From: Pictodentalium vernedei
Taxonomy: Eukaryota > Mollusca > Scaphopoda > Dentaliida > Dentaliidae
NCBI GenBank assembly: GCA_031216915.1
Contig: CM062296.1
Location: 65,936,148 to 66,000,147, forward strand
Direction of reading: 5' to 3'
Length of the DNA stretch: 64,000 bases
Both the position numbers and the translations under genes were made by a program. The notes below the pieces were generated by a model. It saw nothing but the letters and a program-made list of their open reading frames with translations, did no database searches and was not told the DNA's origin. Below, one piece after another: positions 11,161-22,600 of this stretch; the first letter of the stretch is position 1, and the number at the start of each line of letters is the position of its first letter.

Positions 11161-11784
11161 CCGATTCCAAATCGACAGGGTTCACCCCTTCTCCCTACGC
11201 AGTTTACCTGTTAAATTTAATGACCCTAGGCGGCAATTTAGAATCTGGAAACCACATCAGGAGGACGAACTGACGAACTGACGGATGGACGAACATACGG
11301 CTCCACACACGAAGAAATAGAGATCTCTAAAGGGCTCTCTCATCTCGGCGAGTTCCAAATATATTATGTATAGATAATTTTCGGAGCTGATTCCGACAGG
11401 AATGCTGGTTTTCTGGTTGTGATATATTCTAATTAGTTCATCACGACTATCAACTGTCAGGACAGCAAGACTCCGGAAATATTTTAATTATCATGTGAAT
11501 ACCACAATCGAACCGAACTTCAAATCGAATCGGAAGAAAATGACAACTCTGTTTATTAGTTATTGATGACGTATTGAGAGAACTGAAATGCATTGATTAT
11601 TTCGCAGTAGGACAACGCTCTAACTTTTGTATCTCCCAGGGAATAATGACCGGAATTTCATACCAGTTTTAACATAGAAATTACAATTATTGAGAGATCC
11701 GTATGGATACACTTACTCGCAATTAATAGTATATCGTCTATAACAAACAATTATCCAGACAGGTACGTGCTATTAACTGGTTGT
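11161..11784. other. Nothing recognised
   Basis: AT-rich, no repeat match and no ORF beyond the frame that runs out of the foldback. Confidence 0.3.
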
Positions 11785-11965
11785 GTGCTGGGAGCCTCTA
11801 TCAGGGCTTTCAGGTAAATGAAGATACCAGAGCAAAAGCCAACACTTTCCTTGCTTATATTTCATATTCAGTCAAACACAAATAATATTGTGTTTTTTTA
11901 ATTTGTTTTATTACAAATTATTGGAGAGTGCCTGTGGGCACTCTCCAATAATTTGCAATTAAACA
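11785..11965. repeat. Foldback family F, copy 2
   Basis: Collinear with 12480-12715: the blocks GATACCAGAGCAAAAGCC and CATATTCAGTCAAA, then the terminal hairpin GGAGAGTGCC...GGCACTCTCC. Here the hairpin is perfect. Confidence 0.75.
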
Positions 11966-12232
11966 AATTTTGAATAACAAATTCAGACCACCAAAAATAA
12001 TCTAGCCCTCAACCAAATAATCACTAATGTGAAAAATATCCTGTTATTTGTACTTTCCGACGTTTGACGTCGCATTTTGAAAAATGTTGAAGAAACTGAA
12101 TTCCCAGTGACGTTTAAGTCTCTAATCTAAGGATTAGCCGATTTGTTTTTGTTTGACAGAGTTCATTATATAACATCGATAACTATTTCCCAGTATGTTC
12201 TTATCTATCGTAATTTATTTTTCTTTTTCTGT

Positions 12233-12295
12233 TAATTTTGCTTTAACGACACATTTGACAGACAGGGCCACCTCGTGTCGGTTGATTGTTGTCAT
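12233..12295 (-). mobile_element. SINE body fragment
   Basis: Short match to the 3' half of the SINE: TTTAACGACACATTTGACAG followed by CACCTCGTGTCGG, as at 14064-14125 and 48375-48420. Confidence 0.5.
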
Positions 12296-12479
12296 TGGGG
12301 TGACTTCGGAGAACAGATGAAAAGGAACATTTACAAGGCCTCTCCAAGACACAATCACAGAAAGAACGTCTCTCAAGTTTCTGGGATTTTGTTATGATTA
12401 ACCCTTCCATAACGAAGTCAAAATATCAAAATTTCAACCTGCAATCCCCCCCCCCCATAATGCAACTAGAATTTGAACC

Positions 12480-12715
12480 GATTCCTTCAGGAACATGAGG
12501 GTACCAGAGTAAAAGCCGAAAATGTCTTCCCTCATGTTCCATATTCAGTCAAATCGTCCCCTGAGTTCCAATGTGTTCTATGTGCCAGTAGGCACATAGA
12601 ACACATTGGAACTCAGGGGGACGAAATGCCAATAATATTTTGTTTATATTAATTTATTTTATCGCAAATTATTGGAGAGTGCCTACGTAAACTCTCCAAT
12701 AAGTTGTAATACATA
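12480..12715. repeat. Foldback family F, copy 3, with nested G
   Basis: Same blocks as copy 2, but interrupted after CATATTCAGTCAAA by hairpin G (12554-12624). After it, the F sequence resumes with CAATAATATT. The terminal hairpin around 12670-12705 has one damaged arm. Confidence 0.75.
12554..12624. repeat. Hairpin family G, copy 1
   Basis: About 71-bp near-perfect palindrome starting TCGTCCCCTGAGTTCCAATG and ending in its complement. The loop is at CCAGTAGGC. Also present at 15055-15123 and 29253-29321. Confidence 0.85.
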
Positions 12716-12721
12716 GAGGAT

Positions 12722-12875
12722 ATTCACGAAAATTTGATGAATACCGAAAATATCTCGTGAGTGGCTACAAAGAAATATGAGGATCTTCACGAGCGACGCA
12801 GTCGCGAGTGAAGATCCTCATATTTTTTGTAGCCACGAACGAGATATTTTCGGTATTCATCACATTTTCGTGAAT
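12722..12875. repeat. Long hairpin J
   Basis: 154-bp inverted repeat from ATTCACGAAAAT to its complement, with arms including GATATTTTCGGTATTCAT and loop GACGCAGTCGC. Few mismatches. Single copy in the window. Confidence 0.8.
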
Positions 12876-14063
12876 TTTCTTTTTATTTAATGCTCTACGA
12901 CTACAAACTCTCCAATTTGTGGCCTTTATTTGCCATTAAGGCGCAAAATTTATGTGCCGAACCGGCGTCCATACAAAAATTACAACAACCAAACTCCAAC
13001 CATTGGAATGTGTGAATATCCGCACAAAAAGTAGTCCCGTCTTATTTCTCCCCTAACTTTACGATTTACCAAGGCTGGCGAATTGAAATAATCGCAATGT
13101 GTTTCGAAGAAATAGAACAATAACAAAAAACACCACTTTCTTATTTTCAATAACAAGACACGTCAATTTATTTTTTTTGAACTCAATGCACTGAAGACGT
13201 GTGAAGTTGAACTGAAGAAATTTGAAAGTGATTTCGGCTTTTCGCTGGAAGGTGAATGGGAAAGTCAAACTTTGAAACCGCTGATTTAATGAATTGATTT
13301 AGTCACTGTCACTATCAATTATTCGAATTCGTTTGTATTTGGGACTCTGGAATTCATTACTGATGTGCTGACTCGTTTAAAGTACATGTGATTCGTCATC
13401 CGAACCTACGATGAAATATCGATTTCTAAATATCATTTTGATATTTCGTTTTGCCGACCGACAGGGGAATATGACTTAATTTTTCAGCGTGAATTGATGC
13501 CTGAGCATTAAATAAAACATAGTTTGATAAAGAAATTCAGACCACCAAAAATAATTTACCCTCAAGCAGGTAATGAAACTGGCCTTAAAATTAAGTAGCA
13601 TTCTGAAACCAGCATCAACTTGATTAAAAACACGTTGTCCGTGGCACTGATTTTGTTGGACCAAATTTGGAAAATGTCTCTTTTTGTGACATCCTTGGAC
13701 ATTTTCCTAATTCGGACTGGAGAAGTCGTGGATATCTCCAGTTAGCTTTCTCGCACTCCACCTCTCGCTGTTTAGAGAGTAGGTCTAAACACCCACGAGA
13801 CTGAGATTACCCAAATGCCCAGAAGGAGATTCCACCTGGGGCCCGAACTTCCTTTCGCAGGATGATATTGCTTCAGAGTTTTAATCCAAGCATCTAATTC
13901 ACACAAAAGACTTATAAATAAAATACTATGTCTAAAAATCCTTTTTTTCGCGATCATATCTCGATTCGATCGCGATACCCACACACCAAGGGGTTGAAAT
14001 GTCTCAAATAAAATACTGCAAAAATCCGGTCCACATCCGAAACAAGAAAACAAATACGAATCC
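12876..14063. other. Unassigned, one short match to family F flank
   Basis: A block at about 13535-13570 (AAATTCAGACCACCAAAAAT) also follows foldback F at about 11977-12000. Minus-strand ORFs of 62-93 codons here carry no recognisable domain or splice signals. Confidence 0.35.
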
Positions 14064-14134
14064 TTATTTATTTATTGATTTAATGGAGTTTAGCGACACT
14101 TTCGACAGCGAAGGTGGCCTCGTGTCGGAGTTTT
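14064..14134 (-). mobile_element. SINE 3' fragment
   Basis: A TTTA microsatellite, then TTTAGCGACACTTTCGACAG and GCCTCGTGTCGG: the reversed 3' end of the SINE. Confidence 0.55.
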
Positions 14135-15054
14135 ATAATAAAAATTGAATTGTATAGCGGGTTCAAAGTTTTCAAGTTCCTTTCGAACGAGTTAGGTTCT
14201 ACAGCTTTGCGGGGAGGAAAGCGCACACATAATTTTGAACGGATCGTGATAAGGTAGCCATGCGGTAGAAATCCTCTGTTCGCTTTTGGGAAAAAAAGGA
14301 AAATTATGTCTCGCGGCGAAATGGCTTCACGGTTGTTGATAAGAATCTCACCCGATGACCATCTCAAAGATCGAATTACTATAAAATGAATGAAGTGCGG
14401 ATTTCCAGTCGAGTAACAACTTCGTTGTAATGTGTACCCTTGCGGATGATATCAATAAAAAAATCAATTAATGTGTTTTTAACTCGACGCCACTAATTTT
14501 ATATTGTTATTACTCCTCAGTGGTTCGAACTATTGAGTTTCCGGGTGTGCCGATATCTGAATTCTAAACGCGATCTAAATTAGATTGAAATCTTTGTTAC
14601 AGAACGTAATCACGATTCATAAATACTGTACCAGTTATGGTTCAAGACTTTCACTCACACTCGGCAATCCTTCTCCATACTCCTACTCAGTAATACATCA
14701 TATGTGGTTTGTGGAGGAGTGTTCCCTCTTTTGACTTTGGTGTAGGATTGAGTTGTTTAAACAACTGTTAAGCATTCTTGTCCCAATATACCGATAAATT
14801 ATGTCTTTTGATTGGTCAGAATGCCTTGGAAAAATAGCCATGACAAAGGGTGCAACCAAAATCCAAGGTATATGAGAGCGTGCAACATCCAGGGTATAAG
14901 CGCACGCGAAACAGCGGGGGTATATGATCTAATCGAAAGATTTCTGCGTTTGCTCATCTCCACATAAAAATGGAACCAAAAATCCTGAATATGGTCACAA
15001 ATATCATCAGATTTCCGACGATTCAATCATAAAAATAAAATAAGAGCAACTAAC
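14135..15054. other. Nothing recognised
   Basis: 920 bp. The 95-codon minus frame at 14080-14367 overlaps the SINE fragment and shows no domain. Confidence 0.3.
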
Positions 15055-15123
15055 TCGTCCCCTGAGTACCAATGTGTTATATGTGCCAGTAGGCACATAG
15101 AACACATTGGAACTCAGGGACGA
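15055..15123. repeat. Hairpin family G, copy 2
   Basis: 69 bp, almost identical to the copy at 12554-12624. Confidence 0.85.
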
Positions 15124-15315
15124 TATGTCAACAAAATACTGTTTACTCCTTTCCTTAACGACCCAAGAGATGTAACTCTATCTGTTGTCTTCTGCGATTA
15201 CAAAAAAAAAAAAAATAATTATCACGAATTTGGTCCAAGTGATTGTGGAGCTGAAAAATATGTCCACAAATTTATTTTCACTATGTTTGTATCGTGTTTC
15301 AAACGGGACAAAAAC

Positions 15316-15455
15316 GTTATCTCCGCCAACATGTATGGTATATGGAGATTTAATACCCGGACGTCTCATTTAAACACCTCGCCTGCGGCTCGGTGTTTAA
15401 AAACCGACATCCAGGTATTAAACCTCCATATACCATACATGTTGGCAGAGATAAC
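15316..15455. repeat. Long hairpin
   Basis: 140-bp inverted repeat. One arm holds ACATGTATGGTATATGGAG and the other its complement; the GTGTTTAAA loop side is near GCCTGCGGC. Single copy in the window. Confidence 0.8.
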
Positions 15456-15708
15456 TTATATTGTATTTCTTCCAAACGATAATACTTCCTAACACTCCTC
15501 AGCGCTTTGAAATCTGATGAACGAGTTATATCGAAAGCTGCTAGCACATAATACATTTTGAGATAAACAAAACGTGCCCGTTTTGCAATATAGAAATATC
15601 TTCTATTTCTATTGGACACTGGCAGATTACGTGGGGGTTACGTGTTCCCTAATGTTACCTACTGGACAAGTTTTACGCGCGTTTCACTCATGATGTGATT
15701 ATATTTAA

Positions 15709-15953
15709 CCCTTTACCTAACATGAAAAGCAGACGACACTTGAAAAAAAAAATCTTGAATAATTAATTTTTTTCATTTTTTGTCTCAAAAACTTAGGTTA
15801 CGACCCCTCATTGGAACGAGTTCGACGAGCTCGTTCCAATGAGGGGTCAAAACATATGTTTTTGAGACAAAAAAAATGAAAAAAATAATCAAAATTAATT
15901 GGCGATTTTTGAGAATAGCGCTGGCCGGTTTTGGCCGTTCCGTTGGTTAAGGG
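15709..15953. mobile_element. Family C MITE, complete
   Basis: 245 bp between TTAA (15705-15708 and 15954-15957). Termini begin CCCTTTACCTAAC. The centre is a hairpin of CCCCTCATTGGAACGAG and its complement, flanked by TTTTTTGTCTCAAAAAC arms. TTAA targets and CCC termini fit the piggyBac type (family knowledge plus inference). The two ends differ internally (AAGCAGACGACACTTG side against GGCCGGTTTTGGCCG side). Confidence 0.9.
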
Positions 15954-15957
15954 TTAA

Positions 15958-16270
15958 CTGAGGATCTCTCAGTGTGGCAGCTGTGTTTCAAATCCGCCGA
16001 ATGAACACCAAATACATAAATCCCTGATGGTATACCAATGACCTACAATTCAATCCCATCTAAGCTGCCCCTCCACACCCAGGGGCAAACTCCACAGAAA
16101 TACTTCTCGCCTGTAATCCATCAGGTTCAATCACTGAATAGTTCCGGGAACGCAACTGCCCTTGCAATCTAAGTATACAACACTACATGACACACATTCA
16201 ATACACAATGAAAAAAACGGTAACAAAAGCGAAGAACAGAGCCAACCCACTCACCCATTACAGTCATTAA
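15958..16270. other. Nothing recognised
   Basis: About 310 bp between elements C and I, without an ORF or repeat match. Confidence 0.3.
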
Positions 16271-16385
16271 CCCTGTGAACCCTGATGGTATCTTCCACGC
16301 CAGTTCAGTGTCATCAATTGGAAGAGTCTATATTGTTTTACCCGGGGGGGGGGGGGGACTAATCAATATTTTCTACGTGCAGCCT
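16271..16385. mobile_element. Family I MITE, left half
   Basis: Follows TTAA at 16267-16270 and matches the left part of 31152-31351 and 17045-17210, including CACGCCAGTTCAGT and AATCAATATTTTC. A G-run lies at about 16344-16357. The hairpin partner arm is missing. Confidence 0.65.
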
Positions 16386-16479
16386 TATGACCTTGATTAG
16401 ACTACCACACAAAATCACCTATCAACTATTTACTTAATGATTTCAGATCGTATAGCGATCCTGGGCGGTCATGTTGCCG

Positions 16480-16480
16480 T

Positions 16481-16527
<47 letters not shown>

Positions 16528-16775
16528 TTAAGGTTTAACGACATTTTAACAACCAAGGTCATATTGTGTCGGTGACAGTCTTACGGGTGGAGGAAGCCGG
16601 AGTACCCGGAGAGAACCACCGAGTAACGATGAGCAGCTGCCAGCTGTCCAACATCGTAACTCCGCACAGCAGCGCAGGAAGGGTTAGATTGGTTGAAAAC
16701 ATGCTCATCATCGACGTTCAGTACGCCTTAGTACGCGGCGTCATCGTTCCATCATGTGGACAATCGGAGTGAAGT
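16480..16775 (-). mobile_element. SINE, head truncated
   Basis: Reads from the tail, a (TTTA)n microsatellite of about 50 bp, through TTTAACGACATTTTAACAAC and GTGGAGGAAGCCGGAGTACC to CAGTACGCCTTAGTACGCGG. The 5' head is not recognisable. A 68-codon frame through the body is not a gene. Confidence 0.8.
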
Positions 16776-17044
16776 GAGCCGTTCGTGTTCAAAGGATTTA
16801 CTTGAACCGCAAGCTTTATCTACCAACAGCCAAACCTAAATTACTGGAAATCTTCTCCATGATAAATATCTTCATGAAAATCAACTTTCAATATCTCTCT
16901 TGAAATTATTTTCAGACAGCTCTCACAGCAGTCTGTTGTTTTTGTTTATTAAAGGAAACAAAATAGTACTGACAAGCTTATTAGAAGCAGCAGCGGATGT
17001 CTATTAGTATCACACCAACCAACTCGAAATGGACGTCCACTCAA
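16776..17044. other. Unassigned spacer
   Basis: No ORF. The first bases (CCGTTCGTGTTCAAAGGATTTA) loosely resemble the right end of family I. Confidence 0.3.
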
Positions 17045-17666
17045 CCCTTTAAACTCTGGTGGTATCGTCCATGCCAGTTCAATAGGAGCAATTAAAAGAA
17101 TCCACATTCATTATTTGGCGAAGACCAATCAATATTTTCAACGTGCAGCCTCCGGGCTGCACGTTGAAAATATTGATTGGTCTACCCCTCACATTTACAG
17201 AACGACCATCCTATTTATTTATTTATTTATTTATTAGGGTTTAACGACACTTTAACGGTCAAGGTCATACCGTATCGTTTACAGTTTTACGGATGGAGGA
17301 AGCCGGAGTACCCTGGTAGAACCACCGAGCAACGACGAGCAGCTGCCAGCTCCCCAACATCGTAACTCCGCACCTAAGTACATGCAGGGTTAGACTGGTT
17401 GAAGACATGCGCACCATCGACGTGCGTATGTACGCCTAAGTGCACGGCGTCATCGTGCCCCCATGTGGACAATCGAGGTTAAGTGCCTTGCCCAAGGACA
17501 CAACGCGGAGTCCGAATCGATCGCTCAGCCGGTCACACCTCCAAGGATTAACCGGGCTCGACGTTGCATAACTTCGGTGATCTGACAAGAACCGGTTACC
17601 ACAACGACACCACGTTATGATGTATCATGTACCTTGACGGAAAAGCAGCCGCGCCGTTATAAATGG
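17045..17666. mobile_element. Family I MITE interrupted by a SINE
   Basis: The left part (17045-17210) holds the termini and the complete central hairpin: AATATTTTCAACGTGCAGCC and its complement around CTCCGG. The right part resumes at about 17610 with CACGTTATGATGTATCA and runs to GGTTAA at 17665-17670. The interruption is the SINE at 17211-17609. Confidence 0.75.
17211..17609 (-). mobile_element. SINE with 5S-rRNA-like head
   Basis: Tail (TTTA)n at the left, body, then at about 17548-17600 the reverse complement of a 5S rRNA internal-promoter-like head, with AACCGGGCTCGACGTTGC and AACTTCGGTGATCTGAC. It is nested inside a family I MITE. Transcription by RNA polymerase III from the 5S-type control region would be expected in an active copy (established for the SINE3 class). 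No protein is encoded. Confidence 0.85.
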
Positions 17667-18390
17667 TTAACCTCTTTGTAAAGTAAATGTGTTTGTACAG
17701 TAAGTTGCGAGGTTGTGTCCTTCCAGGGGGAAAATATAGTAAATCTCACCCAGACTTTTATAAGAGTAAAGCCTGCTTACCCTGTTGATTTTATGAACAA
17801 CAAAAAAAAAAAAAAAAAAAAAATACAGAACATCAAAAGATGGTGAAAACGCCGTTTTCGTACTTCTAAATGAGTTCAACAGAGAATAAGAGCGAAACGT
17901 TCGACTGATCGCTGAAAGAACTGTAATAAGCGAAAACAATTCTGAATTGCCAACTTCTGTATGTTTATACCACTCTTCGGGAAAATGCCTTAAGTCTGTT
18001 AAATGATGCGCACATCGATGATAAAAATTCACTAATATCTCGAAATATCAATTCTTAAATGAAATTCTAATACCCTTAGTGTTAAATTCACTAGCAGTTT
18101 TCGGAGTTCAAGGGGAGCTAACTTTTTCATAAATATCTTCCAATGGCGAAAATTGTCAGCCATGTCCCCACAAACTTTGGGCGTCGGAACATTTCTAACT
18201 TGGGTCACGAACATCACAGGGCACCTACATTCTCAGTGATAACCCATGTTCCTCTATGTATCTGAATACATAGACAATGTATTGGTGTATGTATTCGGTT
18301 AGCAGAACTAGTAGAAGTGGAAAAGAGCGAGAAACAAAAACAATGCCTGTAAACTGTAACGGATCGGAGAACTTTTTTTTATAATTTGTT
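17667..18390. other. Unassigned, poly-A tract
   Basis: An A-tract of about 20 lies at 17803-17822. The 121-codon minus frame at 17667-18032 is opened by this tract and has no domain. No repeat match is seen. Confidence 0.3.
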
Positions 18391-18570
18391 TGGTTTAACG
18401 ACTTGAACCCGAGCGGCCGCTTTTCCGGCACAGAAACATGGTACGTCATACTTTCATTAAGTAGGATTACTGCTAAGTTAAAGTGAGGGGTAGACCAATT
18501 AATATTTTCAAAGTGCCGCCCCAAGGCCTGTGGCTGCACGTTGAAAGTATTAATTGGTCTACCCCCACCA
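18391..18570. mobile_element. Family I MITE, inverted partial copy
   Basis: Starts with the reverse of the family right end (GAACCCGAGCGGCCGCTTTT) and keeps the central hairpin AGACCAATTAATATTTTC with its complement. The other terminus is lost before family D at 18603. Confidence 0.7.
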
Positions 18571-18602
18571 CCCCCAAATAATAAATATGGACTATTCCTA
18601 TC

Positions 18603-18834
18603 GCTGAGTGGAGTTATCACCCGGGCTATAACTTTCAATTTTTGTACATATCGACAAAATACACAGGCAACGTTTCAGCCAATGGATCTCGGGTTTAACC
18701 CGGAGGTCCATTGGCCAAAACTTTGCTTGTGCTGGTTAATGTTTTGCAACAAATTTGCAATTATAGCTTGGGTGGAATCTCCGCTCTGCGGTGATTTGGT
18801 GATAAATACACTCTCCACGTACTGTGAGTAATCA
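18603..18834. mobile_element. Family D MITE, copy 1, left end lost
   Basis: The right terminus is the inverse of CAGTACGTGGAGAGTG. The body has GAGTGGAGTTATCACCC arms and the central palindrome CCAATGGA...GGTCCATTGG shared with family A. Core mismatches show age. Confidence 0.8.
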
Positions 18835-19326
18835 TGCTTGTTCGTTTGTGTGATTTTATCGAAGTTAAAAAGTGAGAGTTGTACTCTTTCAGGTAGAGCT
18901 GTTGTCACGTCTATGTATACATAAAAGGACGAATCTGTGAATGGATGTTGGTGGGGGTGGGGGGTAGATGTCCCGGGTGGGGTGAGAGTGGAGTGGGGTG
19001 GGTTGAGGGATTGTGCGATTGGGTGAATGAGAGAGCGAGAGAGTGAATAAATGCGTAAGTGAGCTATTGAATAAATTGGAAGTCAGTGAGTGAGTGAATG
19101 TATCCGAAGTCAACCCTGAGCTCACAGAATATATTTTAGATTTTTTTTATGTGTGACATATAGACCCCTTGGGTCGGGTGCTTATAATATCTTGATGTAT
19201 CACGGCATAATGTAATGGTAGCACATGCCACTTTAATAAATGATTCTACTACTACTACTACCTATTGCTTCCATTGATCTGTCATAGAAGATATCACTAG
19301 AGTTCAGAAGATTAATAAATAAAGAG
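18835..19326. other. Unassigned, low-complexity DNA
   Basis: Contains a G/T-rich stretch at 18950-19020 and an ACT trinucleotide run at 19247-19262. The 78-codon minus frame reads Ser/Thr/Pro-rich low complexity and is not supported. Confidence 0.3.
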
Positions 19327-19445
19327 CTTATTACTCGGTTAGTTCCATATCAGCTAAGTCACCAGTCCTCAGAAACTTCACATCAGACGTCGACTTTCGG
19401 TTGATATGTTCGTCAATATAAAACTTACTAAGTAGTAATCTCACG
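19327..19445. repeat. Foldback family H, copy 1
   Basis: Resembles 20106-20255: TTACTCGGTTAGTTC at the left, AACTTCACATCAG in the middle, ACTTACTAAGTAGTAATCTC at the right. The two ends are inverted relative to each other. Confidence 0.6.
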
Positions 19446-19746
19446 TCGATCTCAGCCGATATGAACCAAGCTACAGTTATCCCCCTTGACGTGTTACTTG
19501 GCGTATTTAATAATTTAATATATGTATAGTGAAATTGTTCACCGTTATTCATCAAGTGCAATCAATAAAGAAAATTGTCATTACCAAGCAGAAGGGTGTA
19601 GTTTTTTAAATGGTGAGGGATGAATTATGGCAATAATTAATGATGGTCAAAAATGCGGATTAGGTGGATGAAGAGAAAAAATAAAAGAGTTGGACACCAA
19701 ATGCAGAGCAAACTAACATTTGGAGTCGGAAAAGAGATAGTTCGTA

Positions 19747-19983
19747 CAGTGCAGTCGCCGTGGATTGGTCGTAATCCACACGTGGGCAGTTATGTCCACG
19801 CATGTGTTTACCAGGTAGTAAAAATCATCATCAGAAAAATTTTAATTAATGAAGCACCGGGTTGTACCCGGTGCTTCATTAATTAAATTGTTGATGATTA
19901 TTCCTGCAATTAGTGTTTGGAATCGAATATTAGTGCGTCGGTGGAAATATTTCCCACGTGTGAAAACTGACCAGACTGTACTG
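19747..19983. mobile_element. Family E MITE, complete
   Basis: 237 bp between TA dinucleotides. Left terminus CAGTGCAGTCGCCGTGG; the right terminus is diverged but ends TACTG. The centre is the hairpin ATTAATGAAGCACCGGGT and its complement. Same CAGT/TA signature as families A, B and D. Confidence 0.85.
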
Positions 19984-20105
19984 TATATCTCAACTTGGAG
20001 AAGAGGACATTTGGACATCATGACTGGAATGAGAAACAAAAACACTGTCAGAAAACTGCTACAGATCTGAGAACAATTTGTAATTATTTGTTTTTGTTTA
20101 ACAAA

Positions 20106-20255
20106 AGGAGGGTTATTACTTGGTAAGTCGCATATCGGTCGAAATATCAGCGCTCGGTAACTTCACATCAGCCTTCGGCCTTCGGTCTGAAGCTGATATA
20201 AGGTTTCCTCTAGCTAATATCTCGGACAGTATTAAGCTTACCAAATAATAATCTC
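20106..20255. repeat. Foldback family H, copy 2
   Basis: The arms TTATTACTTGGTAAG and CTTACCAAATAATAA bracket a smaller hairpin around GCCTTCGGCCTTCGG. Relatives lie at 19327-19445 and 43284-43430. Confidence 0.7.
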
Positions 20256-20368
20256 TCAGTAGCGATGTATGAGTTCCCAGCGTTTTATTTATTCAGCACG
20301 TTCTGTACTGTAAATTGAACATAGAACACCAATTGTAAAGCCGACATTTTGTTTGTGTGACATGAGTC

Positions 20369-20555
20369 CAATTACAAATAAACAGAACGGTATTCGCGTT
20401 CGAATTGCCATTTTTTATCGCACGAGATCGATTTGGACAGAGGGATTCTATTGAACGAGAAGCCAAAGTGTTCGAGTTCAATTTTATCCCTCCGCCAAAA
20501 TCGATCGAATGGGATAAAAAATGACAGTTCGAAAACGTGTGCTGTTCTGTATTTA
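20369..20555. repeat. Foldback family M, copy 1
   Basis: The arms pair AAATAAACAGAACGGTATTC with GTGCTGTTCTGTATTTATT. The interior contains CGCACGAGATCGATTTGG. A half copy is at about 53100-53218. Confidence 0.75.
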
Positions 20556-20927
20556 TTGAAAGCCTACAGTTTACTAAAAGAATATTAAAAACACAAATTA
20601 TTGCCAAAAATAACCAAAACGTAGAAAAGAAAGAGTTAAATAGTCCGTATTGTTCAAGGACAATACCAAAAAAATATTATTTTCGAGGTTTTTGTGCAGA
20701 AAAAGCGTGTATTGTATGAAAATAGAAGCATATGCGTGAAATAAAATTCATTCTTGTAAGAAATTAAACTGTTGCTTGCAAGTGCAAATCGATGTCCAAA
20801 GCTCCAAATCAGACGAAAAATGTCCCGTCTGAAAACCTATTGACGATGTGGTATCCGCACATACTCACACACTCAATCTCTGGAGTAAATCGACAGGCTC
20901 AAGCTTTACCTTTGGTTTCGCCTTCTA
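20556..20927. other. Nothing recognised
   Basis: 370 bp, A-rich on the plus strand. The 95-codon frame from 20792 runs into the D element. Confidence 0.3.
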
Positions 20928-21184
20928 CAGTACGTGGAGAGTGGGTTGTAAGTAAATCACCCGCGGAGTGGGGTTATCACCCAAGCTATAACGTTCAAAT
21001 TTTGTTCATATCGACAAAAAACACAAGCAATGTTTCAGCCAATGGACCTCCGGGTTTAACCCGGAGGTCCATTGGCTGAAACATTGCTGGTGCTGGTTGT
21101 GCTTTGCAACAAATTCGTAATTATTGCTTGGGTGGAAGCTCCACTCTGCGGGTGATTTAGTGATAATACACTCTCCACGTACTG
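20928..21184. mobile_element. Family D MITE, copy 2 (complete)
   Basis: 257 bp, TA-flanked, with termini CAGTACGTGGAGAGTG and complement. The central palindrome CCAATGGACCTCCGGGTT is perfect and flanked by TGTTTCAG and CTGAAACA. No coding capacity. Confidence 0.9.
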
Positions 21185-21995
21185 TATGTAATGGAAGTGT
21201 CCTAACAAATTTGAAAGAAACCGTGGCGCACCTCAAAAATAGAAGTGGGCGAAAAAAAAAAACAATCGTTAACGTTTTTAGCTGGCCTCGCGTGATATAT
21301 TGATAAGGGGCCATTTTATCCCAACAAGATAATGATAACAAATGGGTTGTTAGTCTCTGAAAATTGCTGCATGTCTAAATTCAGCTTAATTAACGTTTCT
21401 TGACATAGAACAGAGCAGTACTAAAACGTTTAGTGTATCAATAAACTCCAATTCTTGTTTCTGATTGATTGCCTTCGTTCTCGGGGGAATATTTCTCGTG
21501 TTTCAACTGTTATTAGACGGAACATGTAGCAATCTGTTATACCTTTTCCGTTCACGTCATCGTCATAATAACAGCAATGAAATTCACTTTTCACAGAGTA
21601 AATTACACAGCATTAAACCTTCCAGTCGACGATCGAATAGTTTCAAGAATTCACGCCGTATGTGGTTCCTTTACAGTGTGGAAAGGGAAGGAAATGCCGT
21701 TATCATGTTACAACGATGTAATTGTCATCATGTGCCCTCTGGTGGTTTGCCACTCAGCATATAATGTCGTATAAAGTTGTTCTTATTAACTGGCATCTGT
21801 AAACAACATTACCATTTTCAAAATGTTTGTTTGAAAAAAGATAAAATAAACTGAAACATTGGTCATGGCAGACTTTTGAAAACTTCGTCTCAAAAGAGAA
21901 TCCAAAAACATTTTATTATATGCTTCCACTAAAAATATGACGAAATAGCAAAAACGAAGATGTAGTATTTTTAGTTTGGGCAGACATAACACACA
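21185..21995. other. Nothing recognised
   Basis: 810 bp. The 99-codon plus frame at 21465-21764 begins with a hydrophobic stretch followed by a Ser/Arg/His-rich part. It has no domain and no splice context that I trust. Confidence 0.3.
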
Positions 21996-22025
21996 CAGTA
22001 TGTGGAGAGTGGAGAGTGGAGAGGC

Positions 22026-22282
22026 CAGTATGTGGAGAGTGTATTATCGCTAAATCACCCACAGAGTGGAGATTCCACCCAAACAATAACTGCAAGTTTG
22101 TTGCAAAGCAAAACAAGCACAAGCAAAGTTTCAGCCAATGGACTTCCGGGTTAAACCCGGAGGTCCATTGACTGAAACAGTGCTTGTGTTTTTAGTCGAT
22201 ACATACAAAATTCGAAAGTTATAGTTTGGGTGATAACTCCACTCCAAGGGTGATTTAGTTACAATCCACTTTCCACGTACTT
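22026..22282. mobile_element. Family D MITE, copy 3, duplicated left terminus
   Basis: 257 bp with diverged termini. The left terminus CAGTATGTGGAGAGTG is repeated 30 bp upstream at 21996, separated by GGAGAGTGGAGAGGC. The central palindrome is present. Confidence 0.85.
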
Positions 22283-22600
22283 TACGATTGCCTTATTTGA
22301 AAAAAATGTACTTTTTCTGAAGGCACAGTCGACGAAACACTGTGAAGATAGTATCAACGAGCGAAAAATTAACTCACAAGAACGTTATAATAGTAAGAAA
22401 TGTGTATTATTATTATGGCGAAAAGTTGTTTTTGTTATTTCTGGTTTTAAATTAATATTCATTAACGATTCCGTGTATCTTTAATTGAAAAACAGAGAGA
22501 CCTATTTATTTCGCGGACGACTAATTTCGTCATTGGAAGTTTTGCTTTGGCTATGAGCTGATGGCTTTGAACTGAAATGTTGTTGCTTTCGAAGGAATTA
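22283..22600. other. Nothing recognised
   Basis: Spacer between D and A elements with no ORF of note. Confidence 0.3.

Noticed and set aside
10907..11281. 124-codon plus ORF as a host gene
   Set aside because: The middle part is a foldback and there is no splice or domain evidence.
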